A stretch of 64,000 bases of DNA from JBAYDV01 sp041672845 (GCA_041672845.1 JBAYYV010000004.1:1-64000), one strand, 5' to 3'; counted from the first letter of the stretch, positions 35,078 through 44,935 are shown. The notes: generated by a model from the sequence alone, not told the origin. A program made the numbers and translations.

Positions 35078-38000
35078 CTATTTTCCTATACTTTTAATTA
35101 TATTAGTGCTATCTGAAACACTATCAGCCAAATCCCCCACAATAACAGATAATTTATCTAATCTCATATCTACATTTTCTAATACATCATCTGTATCACT
35201 CTGTGGTTTATATTCTTTTTTAATACTTTCAAATGTGGCTTTAGCTTGACCATATTCAGCTCTTTCTGCAAAAGAATCACCTAATACGATAAAACATTTA
35301 GCTAGCCAATAAAGCTGAGAAGAACCTTTATCTGAAAAAGCATATACTATTTTTTCAACTTCCTCGAAGTTACCTTCTTCATATGCTCTCTTAGCTAAGA
35401 TATAATAAGATTCTGCACCATAAGGATTATAAGGTTTTGCAGATAATACTTTAAATAAAACTAAAGAAGCATCTCTTTCTCCTAAAGCAGATAAAGACTT
35501 GGCTTTCACATAAGTAGCTTCTTCTTTCATATCTACATTTATCTTAGAAGATATAAGAACATCTGAACTTATTTTTGCATTCTTATAATCAGTTTCTTTA
35601 TAATATGACCTCATAAGACCTACCTTAGCTATATAAATACTATTATCTAATTTAGCTATACTTAACAATGTTTTATAAGCTAATATAGCCTCTTGGTAAT
35701 TAGACAAAGAATAAGCTATCTCAGCATAATTAAGAGTAGCTAATTCTCTAAATGAACCCACACCTATATCCATAACTTTCTTATAAGCATCCGCCGCAGC
35801 TTCTGCTTTACCTATTTCTTTTCTAGATTCTCCTAAATAAAAATAAGCTTGTGATGTTTTAGGCCCTATTGGATATTTTTCTACGAATGCTAATAATGAA
35901 TTCTCAGCTTGAGTATAATTTTCAGCTAAGAAATATTTTTCACATGAATTAAATAACATTAATTCCCTTTCATCATCAGTTACTGATGATGACATACCAT
36001 TAGCATCTAAATAAGCTAAATATTCATCTGTTTTATTAGCTGATTCATATACAGCTTTTATTCCTGATAAGGCATCTCGAGATTCTTGAGAAGGAGAATA
36101 ATTCTTAACCACCTTATCAAAATATGATAAAGCTCTATTATTATTATTCTTTTTAGAATATAACAACCCCATTTCTAATAACGCTTTGGAGTAATATGTA
36201 CTATCCTGTTTTTCTCTCAATAATAGATTAAAACAATTTAAAGCATCATCAATATCATCTAAATTTAAATAAGTTCTGCCTAATTCATAAATAGAAGTAA
36301 AATATAAAGGAGTTTTAGCCTTATTATCTTTAATGTTTTTTAACATTTCTATTTTCTTATCCTCCCTAGAAATAAGACCATATGAAATAGCACTATAATA
36401 ATCGGCATATAATTCAGCTTTCTGATTTATATACAAATGAGAAATTTCTTCGAAAAGTTCAGCAGACCTTTCATAATCTCTCTGCATAAAATAAGTATCA
36501 GCTAATCTAAGCTTAGCCTCGTTCGTATAAATCCGAGAAGAAGGAGGCAACTCTAAATACACTTTAAACCCATCTTCTGCATGAACATAATCATGTAGTT
36601 TAAAATAATCGTAAGATAAATTATAAATAGTAGTATAATATTCATCACAAGATTTGAAGTTATCAGAGCTTAAAAGATGTTTATTTATCTCAATAGATTT
36701 ATCATAAAGGCCTGATCTATAATAAGATTCAGCCAACCAATAATTACATAAATAATTAAGATTTTGATTAATTTCTCCTTTACTTAAACCCACCTCGAAA
36801 CTTTCAATGGCTAATCTAAAAGAGCCCATCTTATATAGCTGCATTCCTCTAAAGAAAGCAGCTTTCTGTAAATTTAATGTCATATATCTATCAAGCAGAG
36901 AAATTTTAGATAAAGACACTACAGCCCTTTTATAATCTTTATTAAGTAAATAAGCTGTTCCTATATAGTTATATATTTCATCTGATTTAGACGAAGAAGA
37001 ATATTTTAGCATATAAGATTCAAATCCACTTATATCTTTATTTATATCAAATAGCAATTTAGCATAAGTAAATGAAGTCTCTTCTTTTACACTCTTATCA
37101 AAATACATCTCTGAAGCCTTCTTGTAAGCTTTCATGGCTTCATATTTATTTTTCACTTTTAAATATGAATTACCTAAATAATAATAAGCATATTGAGATA
37201 AAGTGTCTTTTGAACTAATATAGCCTTGGTTTGGTTCTACTACTTTAATAAACGAACCTATAGCAGATAAATATGCATTAAGAGAATAAGACACTAACCC
37301 ACTATAATAATTATCTTTTCTAGATAAATTATTACCTGATTTTCTATATAAATCTAAATAATCTTTAGCTTTTCTCTTATTCCCTTTTGCAAACCAAGAT
37401 TCCGATATCATTCTTATTAATTGGCTATGGAAATTACCTTCATAATGGTCTAATAAAGGAACTGCATTTTTTATAACATAATCATAATCATCTTTCATGA
37501 AATATGATTCACATAAGAAGTATTTAGCCTTATGAGAAAATCTATCATCATTCTTTAATCTATTAAACAAAGGAATAGCTTGACTAAAATCTTTATCTAA
37601 GTAATAAATATAACCTAAATAATATGTAGATGATATACTATATTTATTTCTTGGAAAACTCAATATCTTTTTAAATCCAGAACTAGCTAATTCATTATTT
37701 CCTACTCTCATATTACAATAAGCTCTATCAAAAATATAAGATATTCTTTCATCTCTAGAAAGATATCTATTTTTAATAGAATTATATATAGCTAAAGCTT
37801 GTACATAATTCTCGGCTTCGAAATAATAGGTCCCTTGATAAAATCTAACTCGAGCTATATTATTAGAATATGGGTACTGCTTTTCATAAGCAAGTACTAG
37901 TCCATCTATATTAGGGCGTTTGAGTTTCATAACGCATAATAAACGAAGACTTTCTGCTTGAGCTTTTTTAAGATTAGGTAATTTAGGATAATCCCTTAGT

Positions 38001-38170
38001 ATATCTCCAAATTCTTTGTACGCATCACTGTACATTTCGTCGACAAATAAATTATTTGCCAATTCAAATCTCTCTTTTTCATTAGCATTCCTTTGTGAAA
38101 ACAAAATAGTACTAGTAAATAATAAAGATATGGCACAGAATATTTTTAAGGATGTGTATAGCTTTCTCAT
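35078..38170 (-). CDS. large exported TPR-repeat protein
   Basis: This 1030-residue protein has a signal peptide (MRKLYTSLKIFCAISLLFTS) and then tandem 34-residue helical repeats over nearly its whole length. Typical repeat units include AVVSLSKISLLDRYM, YYLGNSYLKVKNKYEAMKAY and LLEMGLLYSKKNNNNRALSY. TPR arrays are protein-binding scaffolds, so it probably assembles an envelope complex with the barrel protein that follows 25 bp later. The C terminus ends in an amphipathic tail. No enzyme motif is seen. A promoter box lies 21 bp upstream, in the divergent gap shared with ftsE. Confidence 0.85.
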   Translation of the reverse strand: MRKLYTSLKIFCAISLLFTSTILFSQRNANEKERFELANNLFVDEMYSDAYKEFGDILRDYPKLPNLKKAQAESLRLLCVMKLKRPNIDGLVLAYEKQYPYSNNIARVRFYQGTYYFEAENYVQALAIYNSIKNRYLSRDERISYIFDRAYCNMRVGNNELASSGFKKILSFPRNKYSISSTYYLGYIYYLDKDFSQAIPLFNRLKNDDRFSHKAKYFLCESYFMKDDYDYVIKNAVPLLDHYEGNFHSQLIRMISESWFAKGNKRKAKDYLDLYRKSGNNLSRKDNYYSGLVSYSLNAYLSAIGSFIKVVEPNQGYISSKDTLSQYAYYYLGNSYLKVKNKYEAMKAYKKASEMYFDKSVKEETSFTYAKLLFDINKDISGFESYMLKYSSSSKSDEIYNYIGTAYLLNKDYKRAVVSLSKISLLDRYMTLNLQKAAFFRGMQLYKMGSFRLAIESFEVGLSKGEINQNLNYLCNYWLAESYYRSGLYDKSIEINKHLLSSDNFKSCDEYYTTIYNLSYDYFKLHDYVHAEDGFKVYLELPPSSRIYTNEAKLRLADTYFMQRDYERSAELFEEISHLYINQKAELYADYYSAISYGLISREDKKIEMLKNIKDNKAKTPLYFTSIYELGRTYLNLDDIDDALNCFNLLLREKQDSTYYSKALLEMGLLYSKKNNNNRALSYFDKVVKNYSPSQESRDALSGIKAVYESANKTDEYLAYLDANGMSSSVTDDERELMLFNSCEKYFLAENYTQAENSLLAFVEKYPIGPKTSQAYFYLGESRKEIGKAEAAADAYKKVMDIGVGSFRELATLNYAEIAYSLSNYQEAILAYKTLLSIAKLDNSIYIAKVGLMRSYYKETDYKNAKISSDVLISSKINVDMKEEATYVKAKSLSALGERDASLVLFKVLSAKPYNPYGAESYYILAKRAYEEGNFEEVEKIVYAFSDKGSSQLYWLAKCFIVLGDSFAERAEYGQAKATFESIKKEYKPQSDTDDVLENVDMRLDKLSVIVGDLADSVSDSTNIIKSIGK

Positions 38171-38190
38171 ATTGGGTAATTAATAACAAG

Positions 38191-38198
38191 CAAATTTA
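38191..38198 (-). promoter_or_regulatory. -7 promoter box for the TPR-barrel pair
   Basis: The minus strand reads TAAATTTG, 21 bp before the TPR gene start codon. Confidence 0.5.
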
Positions 38199-38209
38199 AT
38201 AAAATTTAC

Positions 38210-38217
38210 TAAATTTG
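38210..38217 (+). promoter_or_regulatory. -7 promoter box for ftsE
   Basis: TAAATTTG on the plus strand, only 11 bp from the opposing box at 38191-38198. The predicted leader before the ATG at 38247 is about 25 nt. Confidence 0.5.
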
Positions 38218-38246
38218 ACTATTACTTATTTAGTATATATACAAAT

Positions 38247-38999
38247 ATGAATGATACTTCTAAAAAAGACACATCTCAAGACATCACCTCTAATGAGATA
38301 TTACGATTTGAACAAGCTGATATAAGGAATGGGGGGAACTTAATCTTATCTAATATTAATTTCACTATTAATCAAGGTGAATTCTGTTATTTAATAGGTA
38401 AAGTAGGCTCTGGTAAAACTTCGGTCATTCGTACTATTATAGGTGAAGAACCTTTAAAAAGAGGCCATGGATACGTTTGTAATTACAAACTCCATAAATT
38501 AAAGAAAAAACACATTCCTTATCTAAGAAGAAAAATAGGTGTAGTATTCCAGGATTTACAATTACTTATGGATAGACCTATCTATGATAATCTTAAATTC
38601 GTTCTAAGAGCTACTGGTTGGAAAGATAGTAAACTAATAAGAGATAAAGTAATAGAAGTACTTACTGATGTAGGCATGCAAGATGAAGCCCACAAAATGC
38701 CACATCAGCTTTCTGGTGGTGAGCAGCAGAGAATAGCTATCGCTAGATCTTTATTAAATGATCCAGAATTAATATTAGCTGATGAGCCTACTGGGAATTT
38801 GGATAATGATACGACTAGGGAGATAATGGAACTTCTCACTAAAATAAATAAGGAAAAGAATCCAGCTGTTATAATTATTACTCATGATAAAAACATCGTT
38901 AGCGATTTTCCAGGAAGAATTATTCTTTGTGAAAACAAGTCTATTCAAGAACTTAGTCAGAGAGAAGAAGTAGCAATAGATTTTTCTGAGTTTCTTTAA
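38247..38999 (+). CDS. ftsE: FtsE-type ABC ATPase
   Basis: This 250-residue protein is an ABC transporter ATPase of the FtsE/LolD group. It has Walker A IGKVGSGKT, a Q-loop in VVFQDLQLL, the signature LSGGEQQRIAIAR, Walker B LILADEPTGNLD, and the switch His in IIITHD. FtsE works with the membrane protein FtsX to control cell-wall hydrolysis at division. No ftsX lies next to it here, which is usual in this phylum in my recollection. The first ~18 residues are a polar extension. nth follows after 23 bp. Confidence 0.85.
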   Translation: MNDTSKKDTSQDITSNEILRFEQADIRNGGNLILSNINFTINQGEFCYLIGKVGSGKTSVIRTIIGEEPLKRGHGYVCNYKLHKLKKKHIPYLRRKIGVVFQDLQLLMDRPIYDNLKFVLRATGWKDSKLIRDKVIEVLTDVGMQDEAHKMPHQLSGGEQQRIAIARSLLNDPELILADEPTGNLDNDTTREIMELLTKINKEKNPAVIIITHDKNIVSDFPGRIILCENKSIQELSQREEVAIDFSEFL

Positions 39000-39022
39000 T
39001 AAAATGATATCTAATTTTATCT

Positions 39023-39715
39023 ATGCTTAGAAAAGAAAGATATACACACATCTTAAAATGGTTTCAGGATAACATGCCTGATGCTAAAACCGAATTAAAT
39101 TATACTGATGCTTTTAGTTTGATATGTGCAGTATCTTTGTCAGCCCAATGCACTGATAAAAGAATAAATATGGTAATCCCTGCTTTAATGAAGTCATATC
39201 CCACTCCTGAAGCATTGGCGTCAGCCAAAATCCAAGATGTAAAAGAATTGATTTATTCTGTGTCTTTTCCAAATAACAAAAGTAAGCACCTTATAGATAT
39301 GGCTAAACAGTTGGTAAAAAATTACCATTCTGTAGTACCTTCTACTGTGGAAGAAATCGAAAAGTTACCTGGGTGTGGTAGAAAAACTGCAAATGTCGTA
39401 ACTTCTATTATAAATAATAATCCTGTCATAGCCGTAGATACTCACGTATTTAGAGTTTCTAGAAGGATCGGTCTTACTCGAGGAACTACTCCATTAAAAG
39501 TAGAAAAAGATTTGACAAAAAACATTCCTAAGGACCTAAGAGCCATATCACATCATTGGCTAATTTTACACGGACGATACATTTGTAAAGCTAGAAAACC
39601 ACTTTGTAACCAATGTGGAATTACCAAATATTGTGCTTATTATGAAAAAATGGAGAAAGAAATACTTAAAGAAATATTGAAGAAAGATAAAGCAATGAAA
39701 AAAATTAGCAAATAA
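39023..39715 (+). CDS. nth: endonuclease III
   Basis: This 230-residue DNA glycosylase/AP lyase removes oxidised pyrimidines. The helix-hairpin-helix LPGCGRKTANVV carries the catalytic Lys, followed by AVDTHVFRVSRRIGL with the catalytic Asp. The C-terminal iron-sulfur loop has four cysteines spaced C-x6-C-x2-C-x5-C in CKARKPLCNQCGITKYC. It is followed by a lysine-rich tail. It lies 23 bp after ftsE and converges on xerD with a 5-bp gap. Confidence 0.96.
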   Translation: MLRKERYTHILKWFQDNMPDAKTELNYTDAFSLICAVSLSAQCTDKRINMVIPALMKSYPTPEALASAKIQDVKELIYSVSFPNNKSKHLIDMAKQLVKNYHSVVPSTVEEIEKLPGCGRKTANVVTSIINNNPVIAVDTHVFRVSRRIGLTRGTTPLKVEKDLTKNIPKDLRAISHHWLILHGRYICKARKPLCNQCGITKYCAYYEKMEKEILKEILKKDKAMKKISK

Positions 39716-39720
39716 AATCT

Positions 39721-40662
39721 CTACTTTCTTGGATGATGTAACAAAATGTTTTTTTGCCACTTCTTAGAATCTACGTGTGTATATATTTCAGTCGTCATTA
39801 TACTCTCATGTCCAAGCATTTGCTGAACTATTCTTATATCTGCTCCATTTTCGATTAAATGCGTAGCAAAAGAATGTCTAAATGTATGAGGTGAAACTTC
39901 TTTGGTAATTCCTGCTAATTTAGTATACTCTTTAACAATATAGAAAATCATATTACGAGTAAGCTTATGACCACGTCTATTCAGAAAAACAAAACCTTCC
40001 TCATCATCTTGATTTCTTACATGCTTATTAGCTCGATCATCTTTCAAATACATAGTAATAGCTTTCATAGCAGGCTCTCCTATAGGCACTAACCTCTGTT
40101 TAGACCCTTTACCTATTACTGAAATAAATTGATCATCGAAATATAAATTAGATATGTGAAGATTTACCAATTCAGAAACTCTTAACCCACAAGAATATAG
40201 CAATTCCAATATCGCCTTATTTCTATGTCCTTGGGGATGTGAAAGATCTACTGAATCAATAATTTTAGTTATTTCTTTTAAGGATAATACAGAAGGAAGA
40301 TATCTCCCAAGTTTAGGAGAATCTAATTTGTCAGTAGGATTTTTATCTATGGAAGAATTAATCTCTAAGAAATTATAAAAAGCCTTTATTGAACATAAAA
40401 GCCTAGCTTGACTACGCTTTGAAATAGAACTAACTACTATTTGATAAGAAGTAATTTTATTGTAGGCAGTTTTTTCAATAAAAGAAGCGAGTTCTACTGA
40501 GTCTACCTCAGTAGGATTCGCTATATTTTTTGACAACATATATGAACTTAACTTTTTAAGGTCTGAACTATATGATGCTATCGTATTTTCAGATAAGGAC
40601 CTTTCAAGTCTAAGGTATGATTTAAAATCATCTAGAGCTATTTTCCAATTGTCACTTAGCAT
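39721..40662 (-). CDS. xerD: site-specific tyrosine recombinase
   Basis: This 313-residue recombinase matches XerD, which with XerC resolves chromosome dimers at dif. The N-terminal SAM-like domain is ALDDFKSYLRLERSLSENTI. The catalytic domain has Arg in YSCGLRVSELVNL, the Lys strand after FISVIGKGSKQR, HTFRHSFATHLIENGADI, QQMLGH and the nucleophile Tyr in TEIYTHV. The start ATG follows the tRNA-Arg CCA end by a single nucleotide, so the mRNA must be made as part of the tRNA transcript or be nearly leaderless after processing. Confidence 0.93.
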   Translation of the reverse strand: MLSDNWKIALDDFKSYLRLERSLSENTIASYSSDLKKLSSYMLSKNIANPTEVDSVELASFIEKTAYNKITSYQIVVSSISKRSQARLLCSIKAFYNFLEINSSIDKNPTDKLDSPKLGRYLPSVLSLKEITKIIDSVDLSHPQGHRNKAILELLYSCGLRVSELVNLHISNLYFDDQFISVIGKGSKQRLVPIGEPAMKAITMYLKDDRANKHVRNQDDEEGFVFLNRRGHKLTRNMIFYIVKEYTKLAGITKEVSPHTFRHSFATHLIENGADIRIVQQMLGHESIMTTEIYTHVDSKKWQKNILLHHPRK

Positions 40663-40663
40663 T

Positions 40664-40738
40664 TGGTAGCCCCACCGCGACTCGAACGCGAATCTGAAGT
40701 TTAGGAAACTTCCGTTCTATCCCTTGAACTATAAGGCC
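40664..40738 (-). tRNA. tRNA-Arg (anticodon CCT)
   Basis: The minus strand folds into a full cloverleaf. The 5' strand GGCCTTA pairs with TGGGGCT through several G-U pairs. The anticodon arm GAAGTTTCCTAAACTTC has CCT in the loop, and the T-arm is TCGCG-TTCGAGT-CGCGG. The 3' CCA is encoded. It begins 8 bp after the rpmF stop codon and ends 1 bp before the xerD start, inside a protein-coding operon. It reads AGG codons. Confidence 0.95.
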
Positions 40739-40746
40739 GAATATTT

Positions 40747-40929
40747 CTATTCTCCGTCTTTCTTAATCAAGAGACGTCCACGATAAAATCCACATTCTGG
40801 ACATACATGGTGATACATTACTTTAGCACCGCAATTAGAGCAAGTTACCAATGTAGGAGTTCCTATTGCGTTATGAGTTCTCCTTTTATTTCTTCTTTGT
40901 TTAGAGATCCTATGTTTAGGATGTGCCAT
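40747..40929 (-). CDS. rpmF: 50S ribosomal protein L32
   Basis: This 60-residue protein begins MAHPKHRISKQRRNKRRTHN, the standard L32 start. It has two Cys pairs, CSNCGAKVMYHHVCPECG, that bind zinc. It lies 28 bp after the yceD gene on the same strand, the conserved bacterial pairing, and the tRNA-Arg gene follows within 8 bp. Confidence 0.98.
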   Translation of the reverse strand: MAHPKHRISKQRRNKRRTHNAIGTPTLVTCSNCGAKVMYHHVCPECGFYRGRLLIKKDGE

Positions 40930-40957
40930 AATTATCTTATTTTTATATTATTATTTA

Positions 40958-41407
40958 TTATTTCAATATATTTTTAATTTTTTCCATCATAATTGGGTCA
41001 CATTCTCCATCTAAGTGAACCTTTTTAAGAGGAAGAGATAAACAGATATAATCATAAACAAGCTGATTTAAATCTAATTCAGTATCTGTTTCATTAATTA
41101 ATATCACATCATCAGCTACTTCTGCCATCTCCTTACCTGAATAAATAGAAGTCTTAATCGTAAAACTAAAATTTAAATCTATTGGTAAATCAAGTGGTGC
41201 TAAACACCTATCGCAAGGCACTGTAACCACTCCTTTTATCCCTAAATCTAACTTCATCCAAATAGATTCTTTGGTCAAAACTGCACGAACCATTACTTTC
41301 GCATCATCGACAAAGTTATTGTCGTAAGACTTAAAGAATTCATTATCTAACTGATAATCAAAAATATGTTCTCCAGGCTTCAAGCCTCTTATATCTATCA
41401 ACTCCAT
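40958..41407 (-). CDS. DUF177/YceD family protein
   Basis: This 149-residue protein is a YceD/DUF177 member. The segment VTVPCDRCLAPLDLPIDLNF holds the conserved C-x-R-C, and ELDLNQLVYDYICLSLPLKKVH is the diagnostic C-terminal stretch. The family is linked to 23S rRNA accumulation and is found next to rpmF in many bacteria, as here. It opens the rpmF-tRNA-xerD operon; a promoter box lies only 9 bp before the start codon. Confidence 0.92.
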   Translation of the reverse strand: MELIDIRGLKPGEHIFDYQLDNEFFKSYDNNFVDDAKVMVRAVLTKESIWMKLDLGIKGVVTVPCDRCLAPLDLPIDLNFSFTIKTSIYSGKEMAEVADDVILINETDTELDLNQLVYDYICLSLPLKKVHLDGECDPIMMEKIKNILK

Positions 41408-41415
41408 AGGGGACG

Positions 41416-41423
41416 CAAAGGTA
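41416..41423 (-). promoter_or_regulatory. -7 promoter box for the yceD-rpmF-tRNA-xerD operon
   Basis: The minus strand reads TACCTTTG, followed by CG. The predicted transcript starts only a few nucleotides before the yceD ATG (41405-41407). Confidence 0.6.
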
Positions 41424-41439
41424 TAAAAATTATTTTAAT

Positions 41440-43239
41440 TTAATTAGATTTTCTACGTTTTCTTTCGACATGACTCAAGTAAATCTTTCTAATTCTCATA
41501 GCATGAGGAGTTACTTCTACTAACTCGTCAGACTGAATATATTCAAGAGCTTCTTCTAAAGTTAATTGCATAGGAGGTTCGATAACTGCTTTATCATCAG
41601 AACCTGATGCTCTAACATTTGTTAACTTCTTAGTTTTACAAACATTAATTACTAAATCTTCTTGACGAGTATGTTCACCTACTACCTGACCAGCATATAC
41701 TTTTTCACCTGGAAAAACGATAAATTTGCCTTTATCTTTTAATTTATCCATAGCATATGCTACTGCTGTACCAGCATCCATGGCTATAAGAGAACCGTTA
41801 GTTCTTTTTTCGATTTCACCTTTAAATGGTTCATATCCTTTAAATCTATGAGCCAGTATAGCTTCTCCTTGAGTAGCCGTTAATAAGTTAGATCTTAAAC
41901 CAATAATACCTCTAGCAGGAATATCAAATTCTAAATGAGTTCGGTCACCCCTATTTTCCATATGCATTAATGCAGCTTTTCTTCTAGTCGCCATCTCTAT
42001 AGCTTTACCAGACATTTTTTCAGGTAAATCTATAGTAAGCATTTCGATAGGTTCGCACCTTACACCATTAATATTTTTATCTAAAACTTTAGGCTGACCT
42101 ACTTGTATTTCGAAACCTTCTCTTCTCATTGTTTCAATAAGTATTGAAAGGTGAAGAATACCACGGCCATAAACCTTGAACGATTCTGTACCATTACCAG
42201 GTTTAACCTTAAGCGCTAAATTTTTTTCTAATTCTCTATCTAATCTATCTTTAATCTGTCTAGAAGTAACGTATTTACCATCTTGTCCGAAGAAAGGAGA
42301 ATCATTTATAGTAAACATCATACTCATAGTAGGTTCATCTACTAATATAGTAGGAAGAGCTTCTGGATTTTCTAAATCTGCGATAGTATCACCGATTTCA
42401 AAATTTTCAACTCCTACTACGGCACAGAGATCACCACATTTTACAGTATCTACTTTTTTCTTACCAAGACCATCAAATATCATTAATTCTTTAATCTTCT
42501 GTTTCTTGATTACACCATCTCTCTGACAAAGAGAAATAGACATACCAGCTTTAACTTCACCTCTATCGACACGTCCTACAGCTATTCTACCTACATAAGG
42601 AGAATATTCCAAAGAAGAAATAAGCAACTGAGGCGTACCTTCTACGTATTCAGGAGCGGGAATTTCTTCAATAATGGTATCTAATAAATCTATAATATCA
42701 GTAGTAGGCTTACGCCAATCTTTAGACATCCATCCTTCTTTAGCACTACCATAAATGGTTTTAAAATTCAATTGATCTTCAGTAGCATTTAAAGAAAACA
42801 TTAAATCGAATACCTGTTCGTTTACTTCGTCAGGACGACAATTCTTTTTATCTACTTTATTTATGACAACAATCGGCTTTTTACCTAGATTGATAGCTTT
42901 TTCAAGTACAAACCTTGTTTGAGGCATAGTACCTTCAAAAGCATCTACCAGTAAAAGAACTCCGTCAGCCATATTTAAGACTCTTTCTACTTCACCTCCA
43001 AAGTCTGCATGACCAGGAGTATCAATAATGTTAATCTTTACGCCTTTATAAGGCACTGAAACATTTTTTGATAAGATAGTAATACCTCTTTCTCTCTCTA
43101 AATCATTACTATCTAGGATTAGTTCACCCAATTTTCCGTTATCTCTTGCGAGATGAGCTTGATATATCATTTTATCCACCAAGGTAGTTTTACCGTGATC
43201 GACATGGGCAATGATAGCTATATTTCTAATTTTTTGCAT
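41440..43239 (-). CDS. typA: ribosome-binding GTPase TypA/BipA
   Basis: This 599-residue translational GTPase has G1 AHVDHGKTTL, switch-II DTPGHADFGGEVERVL, G4 NKVDKKNCRPDEV and the C-terminal RGIIGLRSNLLTATQGEAIL, which is specific to TypA. It acts on ribosome assembly and stress adaptation. I start at the ATG at 43237-43239; the extra upstream codons would need a TTG start at 43243-43245 and would sit at the predicted transcription start. It is divergent from guaA across a 61-bp gap. Confidence 0.96.
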   Translation of the reverse strand: MQKIRNIAIIAHVDHGKTTLVDKMIYQAHLARDNGKLGELILDSNDLERERGITILSKNVSVPYKGVKINIIDTPGHADFGGEVERVLNMADGVLLLVDAFEGTMPQTRFVLEKAINLGKKPIVVINKVDKKNCRPDEVNEQVFDLMFSLNATEDQLNFKTIYGSAKEGWMSKDWRKPTTDIIDLLDTIIEEIPAPEYVEGTPQLLISSLEYSPYVGRIAVGRVDRGEVKAGMSISLCQRDGVIKKQKIKELMIFDGLGKKKVDTVKCGDLCAVVGVENFEIGDTIADLENPEALPTILVDEPTMSMMFTINDSPFFGQDGKYVTSRQIKDRLDRELEKNLALKVKPGNGTESFKVYGRGILHLSILIETMRREGFEIQVGQPKVLDKNINGVRCEPIEMLTIDLPEKMSGKAIEMATRRKAALMHMENRGDRTHLEFDIPARGIIGLRSNLLTATQGEAILAHRFKGYEPFKGEIEKRTNGSLIAMDAGTAVAYAMDKLKDKGKFIVFPGEKVYAGQVVGEHTRQEDLVINVCKTKKLTNVRASGSDDKAVIEPPMQLTLEEALEYIQSDELVEVTPHAMRIRKIYLSHVERKRRKSN

Positions 43240-43249
43240 ATTCAATCCG

Positions 43250-43257
43250 CAAAAGTA
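43250..43257 (-). promoter_or_regulatory. -7 promoter box for typA
   Basis: The minus strand reads TACTTTTG. Transcription would start near 43245, giving a leader of only about 6 nt, which supports the ATG at 43237-43239 as the start. Confidence 0.6.
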
Positions 43258-43269
43258 ATAAAATTTTTA

Positions 43270-43277
43270 TAGTTTTG
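43270..43277 (+). promoter_or_regulatory. -7 promoter box for guaA
   Basis: TAGTTTTG on the plus strand, 23 bp before the guaA ATG. It is 12 bp from the opposing typA box, so the two promoters overlap and may compete. Confidence 0.55.
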
Positions 43278-43300
43278 TAGTTTAATTACACTAATTAATT

Positions 43301-44935
43301 ATGACAGACAGAATTATAATTCTAGATTTCGGTTCTCAACTAACCCAATTAATAGGTAGAAGGATACGTGAACACAATGTATATTGCGAAATATACCCAT
43401 ATAATAAAATCCCTAAATTTGATAAAAGTGTCAAAGGGTTAATATTATCAGGAAGCCCTTATTCCGTTAGAGATAAGAAAGCTCCAGCTATAGATCTTAC
43501 TCCTTTTAAAGGAAAACTTCCTATACTAGCTATCTGTTATGGGGCTCAATATATAGCACAACATTTCGGTGGTGATGTGGAGCCATCCAATTCCAGAGAA
43601 TATGGTAGAGCTATATTAAATATTAAAACTTCTGGTTTGGCTGACGCCCATACTTCTAACAAATCTACATCTGCGATTTTTAAAGATGTTCCTTTAGAAT
43701 CTCAAGTATGGATGTCTCATGGTGATACTATTATGAATTTACCTGAGAAATCAGAGATTATAGCATCTACAGCAGATGTTAAAAATGCAGCATATAGAAT
43801 TCAAGGTGAAGAAACTTATTGTTTACAATTTCATCCTGAAGTTTTCCATACCGAATTTGGTAGCATTATATTAAATAACTTCGTAAAAGATATTTGTAAA
43901 TGTAAAGGTAACTGGACTTCAGAATCTTATATAGAAAGCACCGTTACTTCTCTTAGAAAAAAAATAGGTAAAGAAAATGTTATTTTAGGTCTATCAGGAG
44001 GAGTAGATTCTACAGTAGCTGCTGTACTACTTAATAAAGCTATCGGACATCAGTTATATTGCATATTCGTTAACAATGGTCTATTAAGACAAAACGAATT
44101 TGAAGATGTATTAGCTTCATATAAAGATATGGGCCTAAATGTAAAAGGCGTAGATGCATCTGGTTTATTTTATAATGCTCTTAAAGGAATCAGTGATCCT
44201 GAAAGTAAAAGAAAAGCTATTGGTAAAACATTTATTGATGTATTTAATACCGAAGCTAAAAAAGTAAATGATGCACATTGGTTAGCCCAAGGAACTATTT
44301 ATCCAGATGTAATCGAATCATCTTCTGTAAATGGACCTTCACAAACCATCAAATCACATCATAATGTGGGAGGTCTTCCTAAAGAAATGAATCTAAGCAT
44401 AGTCGAACCACTTCGTTCATTATTTAAAGATGAAGTTAGACGAGTAGGTCGAGCTCTTAATATTAAAAATGACTTAGTTTCTAGACATCCTTTCCCAGGT
44501 CCTGGTCTCGGAATTAGAGTATTAGGTGAGGTTTCTGAAGAAAAATTAAGAATTCTTCGTGAAGCCGATGATGTATATATTAAAAACTTAAAAAATACTC
44601 CTGCTCCAGAAGGTTGGGCTCCAGCAAGTGGCGTATTAGCCACAGGCTGTGCAGGTGATACAAATGCTTTATCTCTTTATGATACCATTTGGCAAGCAGG
44701 GACCATGTTACTTCCTATTAAATCTGTCGGAGTAATGGGAGATGAAAGAACATATGAATTTACTATAGCACTTAGAGCCGTAAGTTCTACTGACGGCATG
44801 ACTGCTGATTGGGTTCATTTACCTTATGACTTCTTGGCCCATGTTTCTAATGAAATCATTAATAAGGTACGTGGGGTAAATCGTGTAACCTATGATATTT
44901 CATCTAAACCACCAGCCACTATAGAATGGGAATAA
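43301..44935 (+). CDS. guaA: GMP synthase (glutamine-hydrolysing)
   Basis: This 544-residue two-domain enzyme makes GMP from XMP, ATP and glutamine. The N-terminal amidotransferase has the nucleophile Cys in LPILAICYGAQYIA and the His-Glu pair in QFHPEVFH. The ATP-pyrophosphatase domain has VILGLSGGVDSTVAAVLL, HHNVGGLP and the C-terminal dimer region ending NRVTYDISSKPPATIEWE. It is slightly longer than many homologues. No obvious terminator follows; 1.1 kb of repeat-rich DNA comes next. Confidence 0.97.
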   Translation: MTDRIIILDFGSQLTQLIGRRIREHNVYCEIYPYNKIPKFDKSVKGLILSGSPYSVRDKKAPAIDLTPFKGKLPILAICYGAQYIAQHFGGDVEPSNSREYGRAILNIKTSGLADAHTSNKSTSAIFKDVPLESQVWMSHGDTIMNLPEKSEIIASTADVKNAAYRIQGEETYCLQFHPEVFHTEFGSIILNNFVKDICKCKGNWTSESYIESTVTSLRKKIGKENVILGLSGGVDSTVAAVLLNKAIGHQLYCIFVNNGLLRQNEFEDVLASYKDMGLNVKGVDASGLFYNALKGISDPESKRKAIGKTFIDVFNTEAKKVNDAHWLAQGTIYPDVIESSSVNGPSQTIKSHHNVGGLPKEMNLSIVEPLRSLFKDEVRRVGRALNIKNDLVSRHPFPGPGLGIRVLGEVSEEKLRILREADDVYIKNLKNTPAPEGWAPASGVLATGCAGDTNALSLYDTIWQAGTMLLPIKSVGVMGDERTYEFTIALRAVSSTDGMTADWVHLPYDFLAHVSNEIINKVRGVNRVTYDISSKPPATIEWE

